NCBI GenBank assembly: GCA_023213395.1
Contig: CM041465.1
Location: forward strand, 19,902,001-19,966,000
Length of the DNA: 64,000 nt
Direction of reading: 5' to 3'
Source of the DNA: Cycas panzhihuaensis
Taxonomy: Eukaryota > Cycadophyta
Positions 22,786 through 36,972 of the stretch are shown here, piece by piece. The position numbers and the translations under genes are program-made. Under the pieces are notes generated by a model. The model searched no databases. It was given only the letters and a program-made list of their open reading frames with translations, and was not told where the DNA came from. The stretch's first letter is position 1; every line of letters starts with the position of its first letter.

Positions 22786-22804
22786 CCAAACTTCGCGGTA
22801 CCGC
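22786..22804 (-). promoter_or_regulatory. LTR-type palindromic motif upstream of the antisense gene
   Basis: On the minus strand it reads GCGGTACCGCGAAGTTTGG, nearly identical to the LTR repeat unit GCGGTATCGCGAAGTTTACC (11,151-11,170). More palindromic pieces follow at 22,850-22,876. A minus-strand TATA-like GATAAAA is at about 22,768-22,774, just downstream on that strand. A shared promoter element is an inference. Confidence 0.5.
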
Positions 22805-22887
22805 AGTGTTTGACTCGGGTCCCGCGGCAATCGAGGCCCTGCAGTAAAGATCGTGGTACCGCGATCTTTGTTGCGGTGCAAATATCA

Positions 22888-22906
22888 CCCCCCTAAAGGG
22901 GGGGGG
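22888..22906. other. C6/G9 hairpin
   Basis: Six C, the loop TAAA, then nine G, making a strong stem. It lies in the leader side of the antisense gene. It is G-rich on the plus strand and could also be a slippage-prone run. Confidence 0.5.
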
Positions 22907-23308
22907 TTTCAGCCTAAAAAACCAAAAACGTTATTCTAAGTGGGCTACATCTAGGCCCACTAGGACCAGGGCTACCTAATGCCCCGATCCCACCTCTCTC
23001 TAGGTCTAATTTGGACTATGGGAGATCTTTTTTGCCCATATGGGGCCCAAAAATATACATAAAAATCTACAAAAGGCATTGAACTTCAAATCATCAGATG
23101 GGTTATTGTTTTAGAGATCCACTTACTGGATCTAGCTAAGCACTCGCCATCTCATCTCTGCGATCCCAACGGCTATCTTCCAGCTCTAATCTAAAGGTCT
23201 AATCTCCCTCTGTGTGCCTCTGAGGTCAGGTGGTGCTCTGCTGCATAAGGAAATGGCTCTGGATTCGTTCAAGAGCTCATAAAAATGAATCCCATTTTCA
23301 TTGATTTT

Positions 23309-23319
23309 CCTTATATAGG
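23309..23319 (-). promoter_or_regulatory. Candidate TATA box for antisense transcription (element A)
   Basis: On the minus strand it reads CCTATATAAGG followed by AAAATCAATGAAAA. The equivalent place before the D antisense gene has CCTATATATAAG followed by AAAATGAATGA (43,193-43,204). The match over about 25 bp between two diverged elements suggests constraint or at least common origin. Confidence 0.45.
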
Positions 23320-23859
23320 CGGGGGCCCCAACATGCACTGGCTCTGTTTCCCCTCTTGGGATAGCCCTTTGGATCATTTCTCACCCCCGATCATCTTTGC
23401 CTTTGGGCCTTGTTTCTTGTTGTGCTCCCATAGCCTTCATTTTGTTCTTTCTTATGGATGCATTTATGGCACCTCACCGATGCATTTTCACAGGGTCCTT
23501 CTATCTTATTTTACGTGCCGCTCCGGTGCATGCCTGAGTTTATACTTGTTTGGCTCATTTCACTATCTTGGACTCGCTTTTGTAGCCCATTCCTGCCCTT
23601 GGGGTCTCTAAAGGGAATGCTCCCTCTGTTCGGAGTCATTCTTTGCTCTCTTAAGCAACCTTTGGCATCCTAGGATGCTCTTTCTACGACTCGCTCTCAG
23701 CTAGTGGTTGGATAGCCTACTTTTATCCTTAGGTAGCCTCATTACTAGGTCCTCCTACCCTTCACGGCTATTTATTGCTTTCCATATGAGCCTTTTTTAC
23801 CTCGACTTCTACATTATTGTACCCTTTCTCTACCGAGATATTTTCCTTTCTCTTGTCCA

Positions 23860-24360
23860 TGGCTCTCTTCATCTTTACTGATGGTGGAAGTCATGGTAAC
23901 CCTGGACCTTCTACCGCTGCATGGATTCTTTGCGGTCCTTCTGGATATGATTTTATATGTTCTAGAGTCTTCCTCCCTGAGACCACCAATAACAAAGTTG
24001 AGTACACAGACGTTCTTGAAGCCCTCACTGATGTACTCTATTTCCATCACAGATCTATTGTTCTTCTTTACAACTCCCAAGTAGTGGTGTCCCATCTCAC
24101 CCAGGTTTACCAGGTGCGATGCCCTCACTTGAGAGCCCTCACTTTGACCACCAGATCCCTGCTGGATAATTTCTAGTCTATTGACATCTGACACATCCTT
24201 TGGGCCCTTAACACTAAGGCAGACAACCTCGTTTGCCTCATCCTTGAGCGTCGCCTTCCTCTTCTTGCTGGCCACCTTTGAGACTTGCCTGGTTGCTTTG
24301 TCACCCAAGTCTTAGGCCATCACATAGATCACTCTACAAATCTATTTGTACCTCTGAAAG
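23860..24360 (+). pseudogene. Element A second RNase H (aRNH)
   Basis: RNase HI-type domain separate from the one joined to RT. Blocks: IFTDGGSHGNPGPSTAAW (23,871-23,924) with the first catalytic Asp, NNKVEYTDVLEAL with the Glu (about 23,991-24,029), and YNSQVVVSHL (about 24,069-24,098). The last block should start with Asp (D keeps YVDSQVVV, C keeps CDSQVVV), so A has a D-to-N change at a catalytic residue. The frame closes at 24,174 and the C-terminal part is frame-shifted. Such an aRNH is the mark of Tat elements. Here it stands after integrase and after the antisense gene. Confidence 0.85.
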
Positions 24361-24690
24361 CTAGCCGCTAATGAGGTTAAACTATGGTGATTACTAGGTT
24401 TGCTCATTCACCTAACATCATCATATACATCTCTTTGCATTTTTTTTTCATGATGGGGGCAACCCCCTCATCCTTCTTAGCTTCTAGTCGAATCCTAGGT
24501 GGCACATAGGCAGCCCCTATATTGTCTTTACCTCTATCCTCATATCCATGTATTCCACCATGATACTTGCCAGCACCCTTGGCTCTTGTTATGATCATGA
24601 TTTATATATATACATACACATGTGCTACTGATAGTTTTATTACTAGCATTCACCATCGCACCATGCTTTCGAGTAGCAAGGCTCTACTAC

Positions 24691-24701
24691 CAAGGGGGTA
24701 G
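24691..24701 (+). promoter_or_regulatory. Polypurine tract of element A
   Basis: CAAGGGGGTAG abuts the first base of the 3' LTR (TGCTTCTC at 24,702). It would prime plus-strand cDNA synthesis. In C the same place is reduced to TTAAGGCG (61,013-61,020). Confidence 0.8.
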
Positions 24702-27559
<2,858 letters not shown>

Positions 27560-27564
27560 ACACC
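27560..27564 (+). repeat. Target site duplication of element A, right
   Basis: ACACC directly follows the 3' LTR and matches 10,587-10,591. Confidence 0.9.
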
Positions 27565-28309
27565 CAAACCTAGAATTAGCGGGTGAAGATACTCATTCAC
27601 TTAATATAGGTCAAAATAGTTGTGAAACCTCCACTACAGTATGGGAAGTTAATTCCATTTCTACTATCTCTTTTCCTACCCATCCTCATATGGATCCTTC
27701 TCCATCTTCTCTTATCTTGATATCTTGGTCTGACCATGAACCTAGTATGAATCATCATGAGTTCAATCAAGTTTTTTCTTTAGTTTAAGAGATTGTAGAT
27801 AGGCCCGTCTAATTTTGTCATGTTCCTTCGATCATGGAGTTTGTTCCTACTTATGCAGACTCTTTGCTTGATTCATCTTCACCCTTCATGCCTTTCTCTT
27901 AGTTTACTTTCTAGTCTAAGAACCTTTTTCTCATCAATCTCTTTCAGGTGGATCATTTTAAGAATGACAAGGTAATTCTAGAGCATTTAGCAAGTTCATC
28001 TCTTGGTTTTTCTCATGGACATCATACATTAGGTTTTCAAAAGTCATAGTTGATCATTCTCATCCCTAGGAGTTTATTTCTTTAATTGAGCTTGCCCCTC
28101 CTTATTTTGAGGAAGGGAATGTGATGCTTATGGAATAGACCATCGACGTAGACTTAGAGGTAGAGGATGTTCCTCAGATTATCAAGTTAGAAGCTAGTTG
28201 TACTCCCCAAGAGATTATTCAGTTTAAGGATCTCTTCTATGAGTTCTTCTTGGTTTTGGATGGGACTATAAAGACATGTAAGGCCTTGATTCCCAAATCA
28301 TTAAACATA
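27565..28309 (+). pseudogene. Element D protease-RT linker, continued
   Basis: Sequence of element D resumes after the A insertion. VDHFKNDKVILEHLASS (about 27,947-27,997) corresponds to VDYFEDDEALLEYLAGS of A. Stops are frequent. Confidence 0.75.
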
Positions 28310-29631
28310 ATATTATAATAATTCCTGGTATAAAACCCAAATTACAAAAGCAATGCCCTATCCATCTACACCTTTCTCTTACTATTAAGCAAGAGGTAAA
28401 GTGGTTATTAGGATCTAGATTCATCAAGAGTGTTGACTATTCTTAATGGGTCTCTAATATAGTTCCTGTAGTGAAGAAGAATGGTATGATTTAAATTTAT
28501 ATTGACTTTCATAACATCAATGATGCATGTCCCAAAGATAATTTTCCTCTTTCTTTTCTTTACTAGATTTAGGATTAGATGACTATTTTTAAGGTAATGT
28601 TCCTTATGGATGATTTTCTAGGATACAATTAGATTTTTATCACACCTCATGACCGTCACAAGACTGCTTTCACCACTCCTTGAGGTACCTTTGTTTATAA
28701 AGTCATGTTATTCAGATTGAAAAATACTAATATTATGTATCAAAGGGCTATAGTCCATATTTTTCATGACTTGATTAGCAATATAATTACCGTATATTTG
28801 GATGATATGCTCACCCTTTGATGCAAGAGATTTGATTATTTGTGTGATTTGAGAATCATTTTTGAAAGGTATGAAAAGTATCACTTATGCCTAAATCCTT
28901 CCAAATGTATTTTTACTATTACGTTAGGGAAGATATTGGAAAACATCATTTCTCAAGATGGGATTAGAAGTGATCCCAAAAAAATTAAGCTCAATGTTTA
29001 AATGCCTCCCCCTAAGACTCAAAAATAGATCAAATCTTTTCTAAGTAGGCTTGGTTTTCTAAGATATTTTATTATTGATTTCACCTTAGATATTAAGTCC
29101 ATCACTAATGTTTTCAGGAAAGATGTTGAATTACAATGGACTCCTCAAGTTCAAGAGTCCTTTAAAAAGTTAAAACATGCCTTGGTTTCCACTCTAGTTT
29201 TGGCTTTGCCAAGGTTTAATAAACTATTCATTTTATATACTTTAGCTATTAAGGAATAATTAGTAGGGATGTTAGCATAAGAGGATGATTTTGGTAAAGA
29301 AATGCCCATATATTTCATTAGTAAGACCCTTGTGGCAACCAATCTTCAATATCCTTTTCCTAAGAAAGAGTACTTTTCTTTAGTTTTTTCTACTAAGAAG
29401 CTTCACCACTACCTCCTTAGAAATAGGGTCCACCTCATTATCCAATCAGACCCTACAAGGTATTTACTTACCAAGTCTAACCTTACTAGTTAGTTAGGTA
29501 ATTAGTCTTTATTATTTTAAGAATTTGATTTATAGGTGATTAATAGAAAATCTAAGAAAGGCATAATCATTTTAAAAATGATGGTTGATACTTCTCTTCT
29601 CAATCCTACTAGTCAACCCATTGATGATTCC
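28310..29631 (+). pseudogene. Element D reverse transcriptase and RNase H
   Basis: Blocks in order: KQEVKWLLGSRFIKSVDYS, WVSNIVPVVKKNGMI, IDFHNINDACPKDNFPLSF, KTAFTTP, the active site YLDD at 28,795-28,806, NPSKCIF, SFLSRLGFLRYF, and the RNase H part with FILYT, MPIYFISKTLVATNLQYPF (open at 29,302-29,493) and LIIQSDPTRYLLTKS. At least ten stops, mostly at Gln and Trp positions. It is cut at about 29,631 by the copia element E. Confidence 0.88.
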
Positions 29632-29929
29632 TTAAAAGGGTTAGTGTCACAAGGTCATTACATTAGTTGATTATTTCTAAAAAGGGTCTTAAGTGAACTT
29701 TAAATTAGATCACTTAAGTGAAATGCACTTTTATGTGCATTATGTATAATTTCATTTCACCTAACTCTAATGCTCCCTCTCTTAATATAAAAGTAAAAGT
29801 TCAATAGAGGAGGCTCATTCTTACCTCCCCATTTTGTGAGAGCTACTCTCTTTCTCTCAAGTCTCTCTTGCTCCCATGTTTTCTTTTGTATTTAGTGTAT
29901 GGAGATAAAGGATAGATCTACTATTTTCA
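29632..29929 (+). repeat. Element E 5' LTR
   Basis: Aligned with the 3' LTR from TTAAAAGGG (TGAAAAGGG in the 3' copy), through TGTCACAAGGTCATTACA and CACTTAAGTGAAAT, to CTCCCATG, then continuing to TATTTTCA just before the PBS. The exact start base is uncertain by a few positions. Confidence 0.75.
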
Positions 29930-29931
29930 TG

Positions 29932-29943
29932 TGGTATTAGAGC
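29932..29943 (+). promoter_or_regulatory. Primer binding site of element E
   Basis: TGGTATTAGAGC, one base off the classic copia PBS TGGTATCAGAGC, which is complementary to the 3' end of initiator methionine tRNA. Confidence 0.85.
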
Positions 29944-31970
29944 TTGATTTCTTTATAATCCTTACTCGAACTTGCAATAGAGACATCACTTTCTTCTCCC
30001 CCACAATCCATGTGGTGAAGGAGATTGTGAAAGTGGATTTAAAAATATTTTCAAGTTATTATCATAGTATATTTTGTATTTTTTATTTTCCCTTTTTCTT
30101 CTGTAGGTTTGGAAGCATAATATAAGGAGTTTTAAGGTCTAAGGATTGCAATCCTTTGGTGGCCATTCATACTATCTCATTCTTCTTTTCTTTCCTCTCT
30201 TTTTGTCCATTTAACAAGGGGAAATGCTGTCAAAAATTTTCTAGCTTTTAGAAGAATGATTATAAGGGGAGGTTCTACCCACTTTTTTTAAAGAATTTAG
30301 AGCCATTTAAAATATCCATCATTGTATGATCTCACCTTGCCCATATTGGGATCCTGGTAATAAAAAAATGATGGAAATTTCATAATGTATCATGTGTTAT
30401 TGAGATATTAGCAAGCTAAAAGTTTTGCAAAAATAAAATTTACTTGCTAAAATTCATAGGTCTATAAAATCTTCTACAGATCTCTAATTGAATGGATCTT
30501 AATTACTAAAGATGAGGCTCTAATTGTACTTTCTAACATAAAACTTGACACTCAATTTTGATGTCATATGAGAAAGTTATTGTTATTTTAGTGAACAAAT
30601 ATTATTTTTAGTAAGAATTCTAGAAAAATATATTCTCCTAACTTTGCGGGACTGCTAAAATTTTTTCAAAACTCATTTTAACCTAATTCTACTTCCTAAA
30701 AATGAAGCGTTGAGTCTAGTTTGTATCACAAAAATTGGCACTTAATTTCACTATCATGGGAGAAAGTTATTGTTAATTTAGTAAAGACTACTTTTTTTAT
30801 TTGTATTAAAAAAGATTGAAGAAATTTTCTTCCTTCTTTTTATAAGGCTTAAAAGCCCATTATAAAAGTGAGTAAAAAAATACTTTGATTGGAGTAATAT
30901 CCAATGTCCTCACTCACTTATTAGCATTATATTTTAACACTCTTAAATCACTTCAAGTAAGCACTCTAAAGACATTCCAAACAAGCACTCCAATTGCACT
31001 CCAAGCAAGCATTCTATTTTTTAGTTGTATGTATATTTGATACAAATTCAATAATCTTTTTACTCTCCCTAAAAAGAATGCATCATGTACGTTATTTTCT
31101 ACCATCTTATACCTATTCACATACTCACCAAGGTTGAGATACCTTGGTTAGCAGAATACTATGCCATAAAGGAGGTGTAGGATTCAAGTTAGGACTGGAC
31201 TGAAATGAAATATTGGTTAGGTTTGGTTAGCCATACCATCATGCCTCAATCAAGGATCATCCTGATAACCAACTAGAAAAACTAAAACTTTAAATATAAT
31301 ATTAAAATATACCCAATCTAATATCCATAATAGCCATGGGTATGTATGTACCACTCTTTAGAGGAGGTATATAGTTGCTCATTAGTGAACTAAGTGAGGA
31401 TTGGGAGTACAAGGGCTCTGTTGTGATTTGGATTTCATCACCAAGCATAATTGCAGGTATCACAGGTAAGGGTTAACTTGATTCTACTAGAAGACTAGGT
31501 ATCCCTTTAACAACCTCAACTATATATTAGACACAAGTTAGAGGTTATCATGTTGATTATGCATCCTACATTTTAGTTTCAAGTTATGTACACCCAATGA
31601 TGTTAGCTTCTATATTGGCCTATAATCTTGTATATTGATCACTTACTTATTTGTAAAATGTAATTCATAGTGTAATCACAATCATAGTGCTTCTTTTATT
31701 CCTACTACATCAGGTTAATATTTGCTACAAGTGTTAGTGTCCAATTTTCATCATAGTGCTTCTCATATTCCTGTTATTTCAGGTTAATATTTATCACAAG
31801 TGTTGGTGTCTTTTCTCTAAGTTGCTCCCTTTGTCTTTGAGTAACCATTCTCACTTCTTCTTCCTTCTACTACACTGCTTCATTGTATCTCCTATTTATA
31901 AATAGTGATTGGTCATTTATTATTATCACTTTTATAGTTCTTTATTCATTTCTTCCCTTCTCAAAAGACA
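29944..31970. other. Long leader of element E
   Basis: About 2 kb between PBS and gag with no coding signature. It contains a 69-bp tandem duplication (31,681-31,749 and 31,750-31,818) and a patch of short repeats of the form AAGCACTC/AAGCATTC (30,957-31,016). Confidence 0.6.
31681..31818 (+). repeat. 69-bp tandem duplication in the E leader
   Basis: Both copies begin ATCATAGTGCTTCT, contain CAGGTTAATATTT and end in AAGTGTTRGTGTC and a T-rich tail. They differ at about ten positions. Confidence 0.85.
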
Positions 31971-31972
31971 CT

Positions 31973-32930
31973 ATGTCTTCACAGTTCAAGCAAAATATGA
32001 ACTACATTCTAAAAAGGAAAGAAATTAAGGATATGTGGTTTACTAGTGTCATAAATTCTATAAAGTATGAAGGTCTTTAGAGATATCACTTGTAACCTAC
32101 ACCATATTTTATAGATATAGCTACCTCAACTTCTTCTAGAGGAGGTGCTCTAACTGCTCCCACTGAATCTATATCTAAACACTAATGGAATCTTGATGAT
32201 GATAAAATCTGTGTAGAGATTCTTCTTGTCACTGATTATTCCCTACATAATCTCATTAATGAAGCTATACATGATACATCATGGAAAGTTCTTGAAGTTA
32301 TTAAAAAGAACTTTGATACTAAATCAAACTTAGAATTTTTTCATTTAGTGATGAAGATGAAAAAATTAAAAATGTAGAAAGTACATACAAGTGAGATAAT
32401 CAATCTCCTTCATCTAATCAAGTAAGCCATTGATAAAGATTTCAAAACTTAATGCATTAAATGGGCTTTCTTAATTTAGTGATGTCTCCATATACCATAT
32501 TGTAAAAGTTTATGAGGAAGTCTTCAATCTAGTGGCATTTTGAAGACACTAAACTTTGAGGATCTTGTTGATAAGTTTATTGAATTTGATAAGACCTTTG
32601 ATACCAACTTTGCCACTATATCTGATCCAGTTGATGCTACTTTTGAGGTGGAAGAAGATCTTTATTATACCAAAAATCAAGGTCAATACTCTCACAAAGG
32701 TGGTAATTCCTATGGAAGAGGTAGAGGTAGACAACAAGGGCAACATCCTCTTGGTCAATAGGCTCCTTAACTCTAACAAAAATAGTCTTAAGGCCAAGGT
32801 TAAAATAATCAAACTAGACCTAGATCTAGCAATCAGAGATAATCCAACTAGTTGAATACTTCTTATGGGACTAGAAATTAAATAATTATATGCCAAAGGT
32901 ATAATAGAAAAAGGTCATTATGCCAAAAAT
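31973..32930 (+). pseudogene. Element E Gag
   Basis: Starts at ATG 31,973 (MSSQFKQNMNY), with stops from 32,078 on. Middle blocks such as WNLDDDKICVEIL fit the UBN2/copia Gag family only loosely. The C-terminal basic, Gly/Arg-rich part is open at 32,540-32,761 (NSYGRGRGRQQG). A zinc knuckle at about 32,888-32,930 reads ICQRYNRKGHYAKNY once a frameshift is allowed, that is a CCHC knuckle with the second and fourth Cys changed to Tyr. Confidence 0.75.
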
Positions 32931-33149
32931 TATAGAACTACCACCAATAAACTACCAAGCTATCAATAACATAATGGTGTATATAATGTTGATAATACTT
33001 CTTGTGAAGATGCTTTTGGTGGAATATAATTTGCTTATGCACACCTTCAAAGAATTGGGACCACTTCATCAAATGTTATTGATAGATCCACTAAGTATAT
33101 TGAGGCCCATTATAGCTATGCTTATTCACGTTTGCCTTCACCACTTGGA

Positions 33150-33800
33150 GTTGCAAACAGTACCATCACAAATACTTTATCTTAGATCATGGATACTAGA
33201 GTAACATAAGACATGACTTATCATTCCTAATTCTTTTAGGATTTTGACTCTAAAGTTCATGGTGTTATACACATGGTTGACAAATCATCTCAGCCAATTG
33301 AAGGACTTGGAACTATTTGCCTAAAACTCCCAGGCCTTCCAAACTTTACCCTTGTTGATGTTTTATATATTCTTACTCTAAAGTAGAAACTGCTCTTCCT
33401 ATCTACCCTTGTCTCTCGTGGTTTTGATTTAAGTGTAACTGCAAATAATCAAACTCTCTATGTCATTCACCCTCTTTCAAATACTGTGGTTATGACCAAA
33501 ATTCTTGATGGCAAGTTTTTTTTTCTAACTTGCTCACCATCCTCTGAAGCTAACTATGTTGATGATGACTCTACTTTTTCCAGAACTATGACTCCTAAGA
33601 TGTCATCCCAAGTGGCCCTATGGTATACTTATATGGGCCATATCAAAATTTATCATTTAAGAGAACTACATGCCACTCTTCTAGGTATTCCTAGGCTCTC
33701 CTCTAAGCCCTTCAAATGCAAAGCATGTATCATTGCCAAATTTCAAAGACAACCCTTTCCTCGTAGTCAATGGAAATCTAGCCAATCTTTATAGCTTGTA
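33150..33800 (+). pseudogene. Element E protease and integrase zinc region
   Basis: Near 33,178-33,210 the sequence of the copia protease centre (W-I-L-D-S-G type) is visible but frame-shifted. The GAG-pre-integrase region is open at 33,486-33,794 and has LWYTYMGHIKIYHLRELH and FKCKACIIAKF, the H...C-X2-C arrangement before the integrase core. Confidence 0.75.
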
Positions 33801-34560
33801 CACTCAGATATATGTAGTCCTATTCCCATCCCTTCTCTCAAACAGAAGTGGTACTATATTACTTTCATTAATAATTTTACCAAGAAAGTATGGGTTGCTT
33901 TTCTTACAAAGAAAGATGAAGTTTTTTTTATGTTTCAAGCTTTCAAGGCCCATGTGGATAATGAATTTAGATTCAAGATCAAAATACTCAGCACTGATAA
34001 TGGTGGTGAATACATATCTAATGAGTTTGAATCATACCTATATCAATATGGAATCAAACATCAGACCACTATTGTAGGTACACCCTAGCAAAATGGAGTT
34101 ACTGAGAACATGAATAGGACCATCATGAACATGGTTCATGCTATGCTAGTATATAAAAACATCCATATCTATCTTTAGGCTGAGGCTATCTAGACTATTA
34201 TCTATTACATTAATACTATTAGTTGCTCCAAGCTCGACCCCTCTCCACATGAAATATGGTATGGACAAACCCCCTTTATCTCCCACTTTAGAAATTTTGG
34301 CTCTAGTTGTTATGCTCACATTCTGGAGGAACATAGAAATTAACTCTAAGATAGAGCCCTCAAAGGTATCTTTGTTAGATACCCTATGGAAAAAAATAGA
34401 TACAAGGTTTTTATACCTTTATAATGTAAAATTATCATTACTAGAGATGTTATCTTTGTAGAGACTGAAGATCAATTACTCAGACTTCACTCCAAGATAC
34501 CTTCATATTAATTTAATGATACTACTGAATTTGATATTTAGATTCCAAAATTTAGGGGGG
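33795..34560 (+). pseudogene. Element E integrase core
   Basis: The catalytic blocks are LVHSDICSP (first Asp, about 33,796), LSTDNGGEYIS (second Asp, about 33,990) and GVTENMNRTI (Glu, about 34,096). FVDDM-like RT motifs follow only after a long linker. The three catalytic acids remain, but stops are present at 33,793, 34,087 and 34,178, and the frame changes afterwards. Confidence 0.85.
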
Positions 34561-35040
34561 AAAATACTCAACAGTTGCTCAAAATCTTAGAATCTGATAA
34601 TAGAGCCCTAAAGGATACAAGATGTGACTCCCAACCAATGTGTACATATATAGCACCATTAGTTGCAAATAGCCAAGTTGACAAATGTAAATCTATAGCA
34701 AAAGGATCATCTTCTCTAACATTAGTGGTTGGCTCATCTTCTCCAGAATCATCAACTTCCTTTGTGCCAAATATTTCACATGATCCTTTTCAAGATCAAA
34801 ATAAAGACCAAGAGGTTGTAAAAATGAAAACCTCATTCACAACGTGAGGTTTTCGTGATGCCTATCAACTATGCAAGGATATGTGACTAGATGAGATAGG
34901 TAAAACTGGTACTAAAAGTGCCCAAAGAGCAAGGATACATGAATTTCTTTCCATTGAGCTTGAACTAATAAAACTACACCTTACTCTTAATGAAGAGCCC
35001 CTAACATACCAAGAAGTTGTAAAGTATATAGCTTAGAGAA
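34561..35040 (+). pseudogene. Element E integrase-RT linker
   Basis: Ser/Pro-rich linker, open at 34,575-34,847, typical of the stretch between copia integrase and RT. It then leads into the RT N-terminus (LTYQEVVKYIA, about 35,000-35,033). Confidence 0.65.
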
Positions 35041-35990
35041 ATGCCATGAATGAAGAGTACAAATCTCTTATCAAGAATGGTACATGGGAGCTTGTTGATC
35101 TACCACTTAGAAGAAAGGTAGTTCAATATAAATGGGTGATAAAAAATAAGTACAGATCACATGGCACCCTAGAAAAATACAAGGCAATGTTAGTAGCAAA
35201 AGGATTCATGCAAAGGGAAGGCATCAACTACACTAAAATATTTGCTCCTACAACCAAGTGGCCTACAATCAAAACTCTTATAGCCTTGGCTACTCAACAA
35301 GGTTGGAAAATCCACCAACTTGATGTTAAGACTACATTTCTTAATGGGGACCTTAAAGAAGAAATTTCCATTGGTTAACCAAAAGGATATGAGATTGTCA
35401 ATCATGAGCATAAGATTTGCAGGATCAGAAAGTCCTTGTATGGCCTAAAACAAGCCCCTCATTGTTGGTTTACCAAGTTATCTAAAAGAATGAGATAACT
35501 TGGATATGAGGTTTGTGACTATCAAGATATTGATACAAAATTATTCATCAAGTGCCAAAATGATAAAGTCACTTACCTCTTAATCTTTGTGGATGATATG
35601 CCAATAATGGGGAATAGTAAATAGGTAATTAGCTAGCTGAAGAAGGACCTTGCTAAAACTTTTGAATTATCTGACCTTCAGTTGATGAAATATTACTTGG
35701 GAATTGAAGTAACTTAAAAGAATGGTAAAATCTTTCTCTCCCAAGAAAAATATATCAATTATCTTTTGACAAAGTTTTAGTTGGAAGGTGCTCAACCAGT
35801 GGATACACCTATGGAACCTAATGTTAACCTCTCAGCTACTAGTGACACCAGGGAGGTAAATGCAATACTCTATAAGCAACTTGTAGGTAGTCTCATCTAT
35901 ACTACTAACACAAGGCTAAATATTACACAATCTATCAAAATTCTTATAAGATTCATAACAAATCCTAAGAAGACTCACTAGAAAGCTACA
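35041..35990 (+). pseudogene. Element E reverse transcriptase
   Basis: Open at 35,046-35,378 with NGTWELVDLP, KWVIKNKYRSHGTLEKYKA, LVAKGFMQREGINYTKIFAP and QLDVKTTFLNGDLKEEI. Then LYGLKQAP, the active site FVDDM at 35,586-35,600 and KYYLGIEVT. The last open part (35,781-35,981) has DTPMEPNVNLS and YKQLVGSLIYTTNTR. Only a few stops, mostly TAG/TAA for Gln, so the coding frame is easy to follow. Confidence 0.92.
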
Positions 35991-36500
35991 ATACAAGTGT
36001 TGAGGTACCTAAAGATGACTAACAAATATGGTCTATTGCATGAACCCAATGCATAATTTAAACTTTATGTATACATAGACTCAGACTTTATCAGAGATAA
36101 AGACAGGGTAAGATCTATGTCTGGTTATGTAACATTTCTTGGAATAACACCAATATCATAGAGATCTAGATGACAGAAGATAGTTACAGACTCAACTACT
36201 GAAGATGAATGTATTATTACTTCTGAGATAAGTAAGGAGATGATATGGCTTAGAAAATTGTTGAATACATTAAATACCACTTAAACAAATTTTACTAGCT
36301 TATATGTAGGTAATTAATCTATAATCCAAATGGATAAAAATCTTGTATTTTATTATCGTACCAAACATATAAGTACAAAAGTCCATTGGATTAGAGAACT
36401 AGTTCATAATGGCATAATTCAATTGGAGTATTACCCCACAACAGATCAAGTGGCTAATATCTTCACCAGACCACTGAAGAGGGTGAAGTTTAAATAGTTT
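35991..36500 (+). pseudogene. Element E RNase H
   Basis: Copia RNase H with LRYLKMTNKYGLLH, YIDSDF (first Asp), RSMSGYVTFLG, EDECIITSEISKEMIWLRKLL (Glu), YRTKHISTKVHWIRELV and DQVANIFTRPLKR. Stops at CAG/CAA sites. Confidence 0.9.
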
Positions 36501-36961
36501 TGACAGTAACTTGGCCTTAGGGCCTCCATCTCTGATTAATTGAAGGAGATGACAATAGGACCATTATACTCTATCTCATTCATGAAAACCTCTTGTGGGC
36601 ATGGAAGGACAAGAGTAAGTCTCTACTCTATCCCATTCATGAAAACCCCTTGTGGGCATAAAAGAATAAGGGTTATATCATTTTGGAAAATTAGAACCTG
36701 TGAAAACCTGAAAGGGTATGGGGGATGACCAAATGGTATATGGAGACTTAGTAGATTCTAGCTATAAAATTCATTGTACTGATTGGCTATCTGGCTTTAT
36801 TTAAAGAGCCACCTAAGCCAGGTTAGTAGATTAGAAAATCTGTGGGTTTTCTCCCCCATGAGGGTTTCCCACAAAAGTGTCATAGTAGTTTGCTTTGTAA
36901 GAGGCTCAAATGAAGACCTCATAGGATAGAATAAAATAAGATGAAATGAACTTCTACCATT
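36501..36961. other. Element E 3' untranslated spacer
   Basis: No gene. It contains a direct repeat of about 55 bp: CATTCATGAAAACC(T/C)CTTG at about 36,579-36,598 and 36,636-36,655, each followed by TGGGCAT. Confidence 0.6.
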
Positions 36962-36972
36962 AAGGGGGAGAT
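36962..36972 (+). promoter_or_regulatory. Polypurine tract of element E
   Basis: AAGGGGGAGAT directly before the TG of the 3' LTR, the standard copia form. Confidence 0.9.
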
